The notes under the pieces were generated by a model. It saw only the letters and a program-made list of their open reading frames with translations. It made no database searches and was not told where the DNA came from. From an uncultured archaeon (GTDB lineage Archaea > Thermoproteota > EX4484-205 > JAAOZP01), in assembly GCA_938045545.1 (NCBI GenBank), contig CALIBN010000016.1, forward strand, positions 27,914-91,913: 64,000 bases of DNA, read 5' to 3'. Numbering within the stretch: position 1 is the stretch's first letter; each line of letters starts with the position of its first letter. Made by a program: the position numbers and the translations under genes. Positions 10,178 through 18,167 of the stretch are shown here, one piece after another.

Positions 10178-10348
10178 TTGGAAGTGTTGAGGAGCAGGTG
10201 TGGGTTTGATTGCGTAAGCTGCCCCTATTTTAAGAAACCTTGTATCGGCTGTGTGATTGAGACTCGCTTGGTGGATAAATGCGTCAGGGACACTTCCTAC
10301 ACTGGGATAACGCATCCCAAGGGCTCCTGCAGGCTTAGGCCGTATTGA
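10178..10348 (+). CDS. Small Cys-rich ORF related to the island proteins
   Basis: One frame, from a TTG at 10178 (GTG 10184 and TTG 10187 are alternatives), encodes about 56 residues including SRCGFDCVSCPYFKKPCIGC. The pattern C-x3-C-x2-C-x6-C-x2-C is almost the same as in the Cys-rich proteins of island A (5282) and island B (22966). It then continues to CRLRPY and TGA. No ATG start is available, and no clear promoter was found, so it may be a short or truncated relative. Its place between two tRNA-Thr genes repeats the tRNA association of the other copies. Confidence 0.4.
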   Translation: MEVLRSRCGFDCVSCPYFKKPCIGCVIETRLVDKCVRDTSYTGITHPKGSCRLRPY

Positions 10349-10745
10349 CCGATTGGAAGCAGGGATAGGCCTCCCACGATGCTGATTTCATCTCCTAGGA
10401 AGAAAGTAAATGACAAGGATAAGGATCCCTAGGTTTGTGCTTGAGATTGATATCACTGGTCAAAGGTCCTTGATACGGGGACATGGTTTCCAAGTATCGA
10501 CAGTTTTCCTGCCCCTATGGCAACTGTTTGCAAATGAATTTAGCGCACGCTGATGACGAGGAAAAGAGAACATATAGACATAGCCTGTCATTTGTGAAAG
10601 AAGCTACGAAAAAGGGAGCAAATTCCCATTCAGAAATTTAAGAATCAACAGAAGGTAAAGCCTCACTCGAAGGAGAGAAAACTCGCAATAACCTCGGCCA
10701 CCTCAGTATTCTGTGAGCTAGAATCAACGCTCTTTAATAAGGTAA
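10349..10745. other. Region with short overlapping ORFs, no confident gene
   Basis: Two overlapping plus-strand ORFs start with ATG. 10410-10553 gives 47 residues beginning MTRIRIPRFVLEIDITGQRS. 10483-10641 gives 52 residues with FSCPYGNCLQMNLAHADDEE and an HSLSFVKEATKKG segment, which has a zinc-finger-like C-x4-C. They cannot both be real as read. They may be pieces of one frameshifted gene. No family recognised. Confidence 0.25.
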
Positions 10746-10747
10746 TT

Positions 10748-10939
10748 ATGTGGGCAGGCAATTGCGACCTCCAATCTCTCTTGGACTACATTCACTTCCT
10801 TGCCAATGGATTAGTTGAACATAAGATTGCCACCCGCATAATAGGATACGATTTGGAAAACAACACTGAGAAATTAGCGATCGAAGATTTGTATACAGAG
10901 GAAAACAGAGTAAAAGAGGTTTTCCTATGGCTGGCTTAA
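10748..10939 (+). CDS. Hypothetical 63-residue protein
   Basis: Encodes MWAGNCDLQSLLDYIHFLAN and ends with EENRVKEVFLWLA. Composition is ordinary for a soluble small protein. It could equally be the 3' remnant of a longer gene, because the upstream region also has coding-like pieces. It lies in the tRNA-Thr to tRNA-Thr gap and has no recognisable family. Confidence 0.3.
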   Translation: MWAGNCDLQSLLDYIHFLANGLVEHKIATRIIGYDLENNTEKLAIEDLYTEENRVKEVFLWLA

Positions 10940-10977
10940 TGCGGATGCTTGACGCATTACGACGTTCAGCTTAAACG

Positions 10978-11070
10978 AGCCCCAGGTGGGCTTCGAACCC
11001 ACGCCCTCCTCCATTGACGCTTTTCCAGCATTACCAAGGAGGCGCTCTAACCAGGCTGAGCTACTGGGGC
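10978..11070 (-). tRNA. tRNA-Thr(GGU) with an 18-nt canonical intron
   Basis: On the minus strand: acceptor GCCCCAG/CTGGGGC, D stem GCTC/GAGC, anticodon stem CCTCC/GGAGG with loop TTGGTA-A (anticodon GGU), T arm GTGGG-TTCGAAG-CCCAC, discriminator T. The intron occupies 11014-11031 between positions 37 and 38. Confidence 0.93.
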
Positions 11071-11274
11071 TGCAGTACTCCTGGTTTCAGGCTGTTTTAA
11101 GCTTTTTGACGAGGGTTTTTAATTTCGCGTTTAAGCTTTGTGGCTGAGCCGGTTGCCGGAGGAATGTGTTTAGAAATTGATGCTGCATCGCTTTTTCAGG
11201 AATTTTTCTGAATAAACTAGTAAAGAAGATTGTATTGAAACCATTATAAAAAGCCATATAAGTCAGTCCCTGCA

Positions 11275-11688
11275 GTGGAAATGATGCTAAAGATGCTTGT
11301 ACAAGATGTCAAGGGTGAGGAGTCCTCGGAGTCCGAGACCCTTGTTTCCGAGGTTCTTGAAATAATGAGTATGATGAAAACCGTTAAGAGAAGAATTGGC
11401 GAGTTGAAAAACGGTGGGAATAGTGATCCGGATACGAGTGTTGATAAGCTGGAGAATCTTCTTCAAACGCTCAGGCTTGAAATGGTTAAAAGGTGCATTC
11501 TCCTTGCCCAGAAACACGGCATAGGGTTTAAGCCTCCAGCAGCCCCAGCTCTTTTAAACGGTGGCGGCAAGCATGTTTCCAAGGAGCCCGACTTCATTTT
11601 GGGCGACTTGTCTAGGCTTGAAGAAGAGTTGAACAGGGCTTATCGTGTTGCCAGGGAAACCCTGAGCAACCTGAGCCGGCTGGTTTGA
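11275..11688 (+). CDS. Hypothetical helical protein upstream of rpiA
   Basis: The ~137-residue, mostly helical protein has Met- and Glu-rich N-terminal helices (SETLVSEVLEIMSMMKTVKR), a Pro/Gly-rich middle (GFKPPAAPALLNGGG) and a C-terminal helix (LSRLEEELNRAYRVARETL). It starts at GTG 11275 or ATG 11281, about 25 nt after a TATA box (TTATAAAAAG, ~11244-11253), which fits a leaderless transcript. It ends 4 nt before rpiA and probably begins the rpiA-cdvB operon. It is not recognisable as CdvA, which is longer and has a PRC-barrel domain, but co-transcription with an ESCRT-III gene makes a division role worth testing. Confidence 0.65.
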   Translation: MEMMLKMLVQDVKGEESSESETLVSEVLEIMSMMKTVKRRIGELKNGGNSDPDTSVDKLENLLQTLRLEMVKRCILLAQKHGIGFKPPAAPALLNGGGKHVSKEPDFILGDLSRLEEELNRAYRVARETLSNLSRLV

Positions 11689-11692
11689 AGAG

Positions 11693-12403
11693 ATGACAAG
11701 CCTCGCTGACCTGAGGAGGCTGGCAGCAGAGAAGGCTCTAACCCATGTTGAATCCGGGATGATTATTGGCCTTGGCTCCGGAACCACGATGGCAGATGTT
11801 TTCCTGCCTCTGCTGGCTGAGAGGATCAGGACGGGCGTTATTAGAGATGTTCGCCTCGTCCCGTCTTCTCGCCAAATAGAGTTTAAGATTTTCGAGGAGG
11901 GTTTAGAAGCCGCTAGCTTCAACCAGATAGACCATGTGGATATTACTATAGATAGTGCAGACCTTGTTGAAAGAGAATCTTTGACCGCGATAAAAGGCAG
12001 GGGAGGCGCCCTGCTTCTTGAGAAGGTTCTGAGCTCGGTTTCCAGCAAGATGGTTCTGATTCTGGATGAGAGGAAGATTGCTGAAAGAGTTCCGCCGGGG
12101 TTCCCAATACCGGTGGAGGTTCTTCAAAACCTGGTTCTCTTGGTTAAAAAGAGGGTTGAAAAGGCTCTTGGAGTAAGCGTAAGAATTAGGACGGGAAGCG
12201 GCAAGGTTGGGCCTGTAATAACCGACTCTGGAAACGCTATTATCGACGTCCCCCTGCCTGAAAACCGTAGCCTCGAGTGGCTGGACGATTTCTTCAACAA
12301 TACGCCTGGGATTCTGGAGAACGGTATCTTCGAAGGCGTCGTAAGCTATGCTTATGTAGGTACGAGCAGCGGAGTATTAGAATTAAAGGGGAGAAGAGGA
12401 TGA
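11693..12403 (+). CDS. rpiA: Ribose-5-phosphate isomerase A
   Basis: The 236-residue enzyme interconverts ribulose 5-phosphate and ribose 5-phosphate and feeds nucleotide synthesis. Family motifs are GLGSGTT (~26-32) for phosphate binding, HVDITIDSADLVE (~82-94) in place of the usual DGADE active-site loop, and IKGRGGALLLEK (~102-113) with the catalytic Lys. Length is normal. The DGADE Gly and Glu are altered to SAD-L, a mild deviation. Its stop overlaps the start of the ESCRT-III gene (ATGA at 12400-12403), so translation is probably coupled. Confidence 0.92.
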   Translation: MTSLADLRRLAAEKALTHVESGMIIGLGSGTTMADVFLPLLAERIRTGVIRDVRLVPSSRQIEFKIFEEGLEAASFNQIDHVDITIDSADLVERESLTAIKGRGGALLLEKVLSSVSSKMVLILDERKIAERVPPGFPIPVEVLQNLVLLVKKRVEKALGVSVRIRTGSGKVGPVITDSGNAIIDVPLPENRSLEWLDDFFNNTPGILENGIFEGVVSYAYVGTSSGVLELKGRRG

Positions 12404-13122
12404 AGATAGAGCCCGCAGGCAGCATGGAGAGGGTGAAGCTTCTGCTCAGGGAGTCTTTGACCGACATAGAACTAGTATCCTACGACCTTGAGAAGATCGT
12501 TAGGAACCTGAGGAGGAAGGACAGCGAGTACCTTGAGAAGATAAGTATTCTTCTCGAAAAGAATGATCATGACAGGGCTAAGGCCTATGCCGAAGAGATA
12601 GCTATGCTTAGAAGGGTTGCTAAACTTATCTACCAGTCCAGTCTGCTCGTGTTAACCATTAAGCTTAGGCTTGAAACAATGGTGGAGTCCGAGGAGCTGT
12701 ACGGCATGCTTCCGCAGCTGGCGAGACTTCTCTCCAGGATAAGTGAGACAAGCCCACTGCCGGATCTTGAAAAGGAGTTCACCGGGGTTAAGGCTAAGCT
12801 TGAGGAAGCAGCCTCAATAATAACTAGGTCGACAGACATAAGAGCTGAAGCCGTTGACGTTGAGGCTGAGAAAGTCATCAAGGAGGCGGAGAGACTTGCC
12901 TCGCTGAAGCTTGAGACAACTTTTCCAAAGGTGCCTAGCTATGATTTAAGGGAGGAGGCTAAGCAAAGGGTTTTAGAATACCTTAAGACAAACGCGGATT
13001 CCTTCAACATAGAGAGATGCGCGAAAGAGCTTTCGATGGAGAAGAGTGAGGTTGAAAGCCTTTTGAACGAGCTCATTAAGGAGAGGAGGGTTGTTGTAAA
13101 ACGCGAGGAGGAGCTTGTTTAA
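12400..13122 (+). CDS. cdvB: ESCRT-III family division protein with winged-helix tail (CdvB type)
   Basis: The 240-residue protein has the ESCRT-III helical core (residues ~10-175, basic N-terminal helix LVSYDLEKIVRNLRRKDSEY), a short FPKVPSY segment (~200) of the MIM2 type that binds the Vps4 MIT domain, and a C-terminal winged-helix domain (NIERCAKELSMEKSEVESLL, ~208-238). In Sulfolobus this winged helix links CdvB to CdvA at the membrane. ESCRT-III polymers constrict membranes in division, vesicle release and virus exit. The ATG at 12400 overlaps the rpiA stop. Its 3' end overlaps the convergent cdvC end by 4 bp (13119-13122). Confidence 0.88.
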   Translation: MKIEPAGSMERVKLLLRESLTDIELVSYDLEKIVRNLRRKDSEYLEKISILLEKNDHDRAKAYAEEIAMLRRVAKLIYQSSLLVLTIKLRLETMVESEELYGMLPQLARLLSRISETSPLPDLEKEFTGVKAKLEEAASIITRSTDIRAEAVDVEAEKVIKEAERLASLKLETTFPKVPSYDLREEAKQRVLEYLKTNADSFNIERCAKELSMEKSEVESLLNELIKERRVVVKREEELV

Positions 13123-14282
13123 GCAGAACCCCTTTCCTTCCTCCACTCCTCCATTTTAGCAAGGCTCTCCCTGCTTATGCTGCTGCCCCTGTTTCTAATC
13201 GCCTTGACGAGATCCTCCATGCTGACGGGCCTAGGGTCGCCTTTCATCGGGTCACCTTGCTCAAAGAATTCTTCAATCGTCATCTTGAAAGCATCTTTAC
13301 ATATGTTTTCAATATCGTGAGCAGAATACCCTTCTGTTAAACGCGCCAGCTCATCGTAGTGTATTGGTGGCTTAAGGCTGAGCTTGGATGTGAAATACAT
13401 GAAGAGTTTTTTCCTAGCCGTAATGTCTGGAGGAGGCACGTAAAGGCGTTCCTCAAACCTTCTTAGGAATGAGTCCGGCAGGAGCCACGGGTTGTTCGTC
13501 GCCGCTATCACATACACGTGTTCCACACGACCCTTGCTCGCAAGACCATCCATCTCCTGCTGGAGCTGCAATCTGGCTCTAGATTCTCCACCTGTTTCAT
13601 AAATATGGGTTCCGACAATGCTTTCAACTTCATCTATGAAAAGTATAGCAGGCTCGCTGGAGCTGCTGTTCCTCCTAGCGTGTTCGAAAAGCTTGGCAAT
13701 GTTCTTCTCCGACTCTCCCAGCCATTTAGAAAGTACTGAGGAAGCTTTAACCAAGTAGAAGGTAGCCCTGATGCTGTTGGCTAGGGCTGCTGCCAAGAGT
13801 GTTTTTCCACATCCCGGGGGGCCGTAGAAAAGGATCCCTGTGGACCAGGGCAGCTTGTAGACATCAGGGCGGATAGTTGGAAAGATCACGTTGACGTACA
13901 GCTTCTTCTTAGCCTCCTCCAGGTCTATTATATCCTCCCACCTGACAGAAGGCTTCTCTATCAGGACAACGTCTTGGAGCCACTTGTCCTCTCCCTCTTT
14001 TGACTCTGTTTTATTAATGTAAACAACCTCCTCCTTCCTCTTCATAAATCCTTCAAGCTTCTCAACTCTTTTCTGATACTCCCTTATCCTGTCCAGATAG
14101 ACCCTTTTCATACTGTCATTATCAGTCAGCGTGTAAAGCTGCATGAGTATTTCAATTGTTTCCCTATAGAGTTTCAGGGCAGACTTGTAGTCTCCTTGGC
14201 TGTCCATTGTAACTGCCTCATGTGCCTTTCTTATCGCAGTTTTCTCAAGCTCGCTCCGCCAGCTCAAGCTGGATACTTCCAC
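13119..14282 (-). CDS. cdvC: Vps4/CdvC AAA+ ATPase
   Basis: The 387-residue AAA+ ATPase disassembles and remodels ESCRT-III polymers. An N-terminal MIT three-helix bundle (~10-80) precedes the ATPase: Walker A GPPGCGKT (~153-160), pore loop KWLGESEKN, Walker B AILFIDEVE (~211-219), sensor AATNNPW and arginine finger region FLRRFEERL. The Vps4-type C-terminus is present. The start is GTG at 14282. It is convergent with the CdvB gene and divergent from a second ESCRT-III gene, so the three form a compact Cdv cluster. Confidence 0.93.
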   Translation of the reverse strand: MEVSSLSWRSELEKTAIRKAHEAVTMDSQGDYKSALKLYRETIEILMQLYTLTDNDSMKRVYLDRIREYQKRVEKLEGFMKRKEEVVYINKTESKEGEDKWLQDVVLIEKPSVRWEDIIDLEEAKKKLYVNVIFPTIRPDVYKLPWSTGILFYGPPGCGKTLLAAALANSIRATFYLVKASSVLSKWLGESEKNIAKLFEHARRNSSSSEPAILFIDEVESIVGTHIYETGGESRARLQLQQEMDGLASKGRVEHVYVIAATNNPWLLPDSFLRRFEERLYVPPPDITARKKLFMYFTSKLSLKPPIHYDELARLTEGYSAHDIENICKDAFKMTIEEFFEQGDPMKGDPRPVSMEDLVKAIRNRGSSISRESLAKMEEWRKERGSA

Positions 14283-14394
14283 TCCTGCTTGACACCAATA
14301 AAGGATTCCTATTAAGTTTTATCTACCTTAAAGTAAAGATTTATTGTATCACTAAAAATATTTAAGCCACGGTTTAAAGCGGATAGTGATAAAG

Positions 14395-15015
14395 ATGAGC
14401 CCGTTATTCGGCAGGAAGCCTCAACCGCCCCCGCAACCAGCGGACCAGCATGCATTTCAAGACGCCTTGAGGGAAGCAGTTGCAATGCTTAAGATTCAGG
14501 AGCAGAATCTCGACAGGATATACCACAGGATTAAGATGAGAGACGAGCAGCTTTTCAAAGAAGTCGAGAAGGCTCTTGTTGAACGAGATAATTCCCGCGC
14601 CCAAGTTTATGCGAACGAGGTTGCTCAGGTAAGGAAGATGGGTAAGATAATTCTTAGCAACAGGCTTGCACTTGAAAGAGTAATACTTAGGCTTGAAGAT
14701 ACTATAGACTTTAAGGAGACTCTGAAGATCCTTGGACCGGTTGTTAACGTAGTAAACAGGGTTGGAAACGAGATAAGGAATGTTGCTCCACAAGTTGCAG
14801 ACAGTCTCAGACAAGTAGAGGACATGATGAACAGGGTGCTTATACAGGCTGGCGAGGTCACAGGCTACGAGACATATATTGCGCCCGACAGCGAGGCAGA
14901 CCAGATTTTGAAGGAAGCATCCATCCTGGCTTCTCAGAAAATGAAATCAAGCTTCCCAGAGATACCTGAGGCTGTTAGACAACACATGGAAGAAACCGGT
15001 TCCCGGACTCAGTAA
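14395..15015 (+). CDS. Second ESCRT-III paralogue, short form
   Basis: The ~206-residue protein has a Pro-rich N-terminus (SPLFGRKPQPPPQPADQ), an ESCRT-III core (basic helix NLDRIYHRIKMRDEQLFKEV, then acidic helices) and SSFPEIPEAV near the C-terminus, a clear MIM2-like Vps4-binding motif. It lacks the winged helix of the 12400 gene, like CdvB1/B2 of Sulfolobus. ATG 14395 is preferred over GTG 14386: a TATA box (ATATTTAAG, ~14357-14365) places the start site near 14386. Having one winged-helix form and one short form matches division of labour in other Thermoproteota. Confidence 0.87.
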   Translation: MSPLFGRKPQPPPQPADQHAFQDALREAVAMLKIQEQNLDRIYHRIKMRDEQLFKEVEKALVERDNSRAQVYANEVAQVRKMGKIILSNRLALERVILRLEDTIDFKETLKILGPVVNVVNRVGNEIRNVAPQVADSLRQVEDMMNRVLIQAGEVTGYETYIAPDSEADQILKEASILASQKMKSSFPEIPEAVRQHMEETGSRTQ

Positions 15016-15209
15016 GCTTAATGATTTCACATCAGCTCTTTGAAAACTAGTCGACCATCAGGGGGCTTGCGCAGTTTTTTTAAAAACCATTGGAATTGGC
15101 CGTCTTAGAGGTTTAAATACTGGAATGCTCATCATCCTAATTCCTAAAGGGCTGGCGCTGTTGAGGAAACCGATAAATAGACACTCGTGAGAGAAACAGG
15201 GTCGTTCAG

Positions 15210-15506
15210 ATGAGTGGAAAAGTAGTTGTTTCAAAAGAGGAGGTTCTGCATTACGCTAAGCTCTGCAAGATCTCTCTGACCGAGGCTGACGTGGAAAGGC
15301 TCCAGAAAGATGTTAACGAGATACTAGAGTATTTCAACATTGTGAGAAGCCTGCAGCTGGATGTTGAGCCAATGGTGTATGTGACTGGTTTCAGCGAAGC
15401 CCTGAGGGAAGACGAGCCGGCTGAAACCCTTTCAGAGGATGATGTTTTTAAGAATGCTGGAGAGAAGGATGAGAAATGGTTTGTGTCGGGCCAAGTGTTA
15501 GGTTAA
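15210..15506 (+). CDS. gatC: Asp/Glu-tRNA amidotransferase subunit C
   Basis: The 98-residue small subunit stabilises GatA. It has the family pattern of an N-terminal helix (LHYAKLCKISLTEADVERL), a middle helix (DVNEILEYFNIVRSLQL), and a tail with REDEPAETLSEDDVFKNAGE resembling the conserved LREDE motif. Together with GatA it would be part of GatCAB, which amidates mischarged Asp-tRNA-Asn or Glu-tRNA-Gln. GatB is not in the window. It overlaps gatA by 31 bp. Confidence 0.85.
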   Translation: MSGKVVVSKEEVLHYAKLCKISLTEADVERLQKDVNEILEYFNIVRSLQLDVEPMVYVTGFSEALREDEPAETLSEDDVFKNAGEKDEKWFVSGQVLG

Positions 15507-16927
15507 ACAGCTTATCAGAACAGTTTTTGGATTCAGTTGACCCAGTTGAGAAAGTCTATAAGACTCTTGAAAGGATTGAGAAAACAAGAGGACTGAATGC
15601 TTTCATAACGGTCGATAAGGAGGGTGCCCTTAGAAGTGCAGAGGAGCTTAAGCGTAGAATCAGGATGGGTGGGAAAACAGGTAGGCTAGCCGGTCTCCTG
15701 GTTGCTGTTAAAGACAACATTTCCACTAGGGGGCTTAGGACGACGTGCGCCTCAAGAATGCTTGAAAACTATGTTCCGGTTTATGATGCTACTGTTGTTG
15801 AGAAAATAAAGATGGAAGATGGCATCGTAATTGGAAAGACAAACATGGATGAGTTCGCAATGGGCTCAAGCACCGAAACCTCCTTCTTCGGTCCGACGAG
15901 AAACTTTTTTGACCATTCTAGGGTTTCCGGGGGAAGCAGTGGTGGAAGCGCGGTCTCCCTCGCAACCGGGGCTGTGGAGCTTGCTCTCGGAAGCGATACG
16001 GGAGGATCGATAAGGAATCCTGCAGCCTTCAACTCGGTGGTTGGGTTAAAGCCGACTTACGGCAGGGTTTCACGCTACGGTTTAATAGCCTATGCTAGCA
16101 GTCTCGACCAGGTAGGGCCGATGGCTAGAGACACGTTGTCAACAGCCCTGCTGCTTCAGGTAATAGCCGGCAGTGACCCAAGGGATTTAACCACTTCAAG
16201 CCGAGAGCCCTCGAATTACGTTGAAGAAGCCACGCGCGGGACCAGGGGTCTGAGGATCGGCATTGTTAAAGAGGGTTTCATGAATATTGATGAGAAAATT
16301 TCGGCAAAGGTTTACGATGCCATAGGTGTTCTTGAGAAAAACGGTTGCTCAGTTGAGGAAGTATCGTTTCCCTTTATGAAGTATGCTCTCCCAGCATACT
16401 ACATCATAGCCATGGCGGAATGTTCAAGCAACCTTGCAAGGTTCGACGGGATCCGTTACGGAGGGAGGTGTGCCGAAGGCAGGTGGGAGGAGAGGATTGT
16501 TAAGATTAGGACCGAAGGCTTCGGGGAGGAGGTTAAGAGAAGAATATTCCTAGGAACCTTTGTGCTCTCCGCAGGCTATAAGGAGGATTTCTACATGAAG
16601 GCCTGCAGGGTCAGGAGGAAGATACATGATGATTTTAAGCTCCTGTTTAGAGACTTCGATGCTCTGGCGATGCCAACCATGCCCGTCCTCCCTTGGAGAA
16701 CAGGAGAAATAGTGTCGCCGCTTGAAATGTACATGATGGATTTTGAAACAGTCGCCGTCAATCTGGCTGGGCTTCCCGCTATAAGTATTCCGGCAGGCTT
16801 TGTCAACTCGCTTCCAGTAGGTCTTCAACTCGTAGGAGACCATTTTGAGGAGGTTACGCTGCTCAGGCTATCCTACGGCTACGAGGCTGAAACCGGTTTC
16901 ACCAAGTGGCTCAGGACCCACGGCTAG
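15476..16927 (+). CDS. gatA: Asp/Glu-tRNA amidotransferase subunit A
   Basis: The 483-residue amidase-signature enzyme releases ammonia from glutamine for transamidation of Asp-tRNA-Asn and/or Glu-tRNA-Gln. The catalytic Lys is in LLVAVKDNIS (~79), the cis-Ser region in RVSGGSSGGSAVSLATG (~150-166), and the nucleophile Ser in LGSDTGGSIRNPAAFN (~170-185). NSVVGLKPTYGRVSRYGLI is diagnostic for GatA rather than other amidases. The start codon lies inside gatC, so translation is probably coupled. The gene is complete and undamaged. Confidence 0.95.
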   Translation: MVCVGPSVRLNSLSEQFLDSVDPVEKVYKTLERIEKTRGLNAFITVDKEGALRSAEELKRRIRMGGKTGRLAGLLVAVKDNISTRGLRTTCASRMLENYVPVYDATVVEKIKMEDGIVIGKTNMDEFAMGSSTETSFFGPTRNFFDHSRVSGGSSGGSAVSLATGAVELALGSDTGGSIRNPAAFNSVVGLKPTYGRVSRYGLIAYASSLDQVGPMARDTLSTALLLQVIAGSDPRDLTTSSREPSNYVEEATRGTRGLRIGIVKEGFMNIDEKISAKVYDAIGVLEKNGCSVEEVSFPFMKYALPAYYIIAMAECSSNLARFDGIRYGGRCAEGRWEERIVKIRTEGFGEEVKRRIFLGTFVLSAGYKEDFYMKACRVRRKIHDDFKLLFRDFDALAMPTMPVLPWRTGEIVSPLEMYMMDFETVAVNLAGLPAISIPAGFVNSLPVGLQLVGDHFEEVTLLRLSYGYEAETGFTKWLRTHG

Positions 16928-16968
16928 CTTGGGAAAGGGTTAAAAACTTTTTCAACATTGCTCCGGGG

Positions 16969-18072
16969 ATGAACCGGAAAACCCAGATGCTGCTAATTCC
17001 TGGTCCAATAACACTGCCAGAAAGGGTTTTGAAAGCGATGGCTAAACCCATCGTAAACCATAGGGGGGATGAGTTTCACGCTCTCTACGAGAGAATTGAA
17101 GAAGGCTTGAGAAATGTTTTCAAGACTGAGAACAACGTCTACATCATAAGTGGCTCTGGAACCGCGGGAGTGGACATGGTTTTCCAGAACTTCGTGTACG
17201 AGGGTGAGAAGGTGCTTATACCGGATTTCGGAGAATTCACGGAGAGGGTTATGGAGAATGCTTTGAAGGTTGGTGCTGAGCCTGTTGCCGTGAAATCAGA
17301 GTGGGGAAGCCTGCCGAGCCTCAGGAATATTGCGGAGGCGGTTGAGAACAATAATGTTGGAAGCATTTTCATAGTGCATAACGAGACCTCTACGGGAGTA
17401 ACTTTCAGAATGATGGAAGAGGTTGCTAACATTGCTAGGAAAGAGGGGATACTGGTTTTCGCAGACACTGTTTCAGACCTGGGTGTTGAACCCTTCTACA
17501 CGGATAAGCTGGGTGTTGACGTCTGTGTGACTGCAAGCCAGAAGGGCCTCGGAGGGCCTCCGGGCTTATCCTTCGTCTCAGTGAGCGGAAAAGCGTTAGA
17601 TAAGGGTTTAAACAATCCTAGGAGGAGAAGCTTCTATCTGGATGTTGAGAAGATTCACAGGTTCCATCTCAAGAGGGAGACTCCTTTCACGCCCGCGGTG
17701 CCACTGCTATACGGCATGGCTGAAGCGCTTGAAATTTTGAAAGAAGAGGGCTATGAGGAACGGATAAGAAGGCACTCTGAGAATGCTAGAATGATATATG
17801 AATTCTTAGAGTCTGAGAACATTGAGATTTTCCCACGCAATAGAGAATACTGGTCTACAGCGGTAATAGTCTTCAAAAACAGGGGGCTTAATGCCGACAT
17901 AATAATCAGGAGGCTGTACGAAGAGTATAGGATACTGATAGCGAGAGGAATGGGTAGGCTGAGGAATGAAACAACCAGAATAGGCAACGTAGGCTACGAG
18001 GGGAGAGCTGAGATAGAGTATTTCCTAGACTCGTTTAGAAAAGTGTTGAAGGATGCTGGCAGGCAACCTTGA
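16969..18072 (+). CDS. Class V aminotransferase (serine-pyruvate/alanine-glyoxylate type)
   Basis: The PLP enzyme has about 367 residues from the ATG at 16969. The N-terminus MLLIPGPITLPERVL is typical for serine-pyruvate and alanine-glyoxylate aminotransferases. GSGTAGVD (~59-66) contacts PLP, and FADTVSDLG (~163) holds the PLP-binding Asp. The Schiff-base Lys is in TASQKGLGGPPG (~190). The Arg-containing C-terminal domain is complete. An upstream in-frame ATG at 16906 would overlap gatA, but the family start favours 16969. It probably takes part in serine, glycine or alanine interconversion. It directly follows gatCA and may be co-transcribed. Confidence 0.88.
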   Translation: MNRKTQMLLIPGPITLPERVLKAMAKPIVNHRGDEFHALYERIEEGLRNVFKTENNVYIISGSGTAGVDMVFQNFVYEGEKVLIPDFGEFTERVMENALKVGAEPVAVKSEWGSLPSLRNIAEAVENNNVGSIFIVHNETSTGVTFRMMEEVANIARKEGILVFADTVSDLGVEPFYTDKLGVDVCVTASQKGLGGPPGLSFVSVSGKALDKGLNNPRRRSFYLDVEKIHRFHLKRETPFTPAVPLLYGMAEALEILKEEGYEERIRRHSENARMIYEFLESENIEIFPRNREYWSTAVIVFKNRGLNADIIIRRLYEEYRILIARGMGRLRNETTRIGNVGYEGRAEIEYFLDSFRKVLKDAGRQP

Positions 18073-18167
18073 TTAAACACGCGTAACAAGCATAATTCTC
18101 ATTTTTAGCATGCGTGTCAAAGAACCAGGGGTAATGCTTAACTACGTTCTCACTAGTCCTTTGAAGC

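Noticed and set aside
12277..12399. Longer start for cdvB at 12277
   Set aside because: The extra 41 residues overlap rpiA in another frame and have no ESCRT-III character; ATG 12400 overlaps the rpiA stop as a coupled start.
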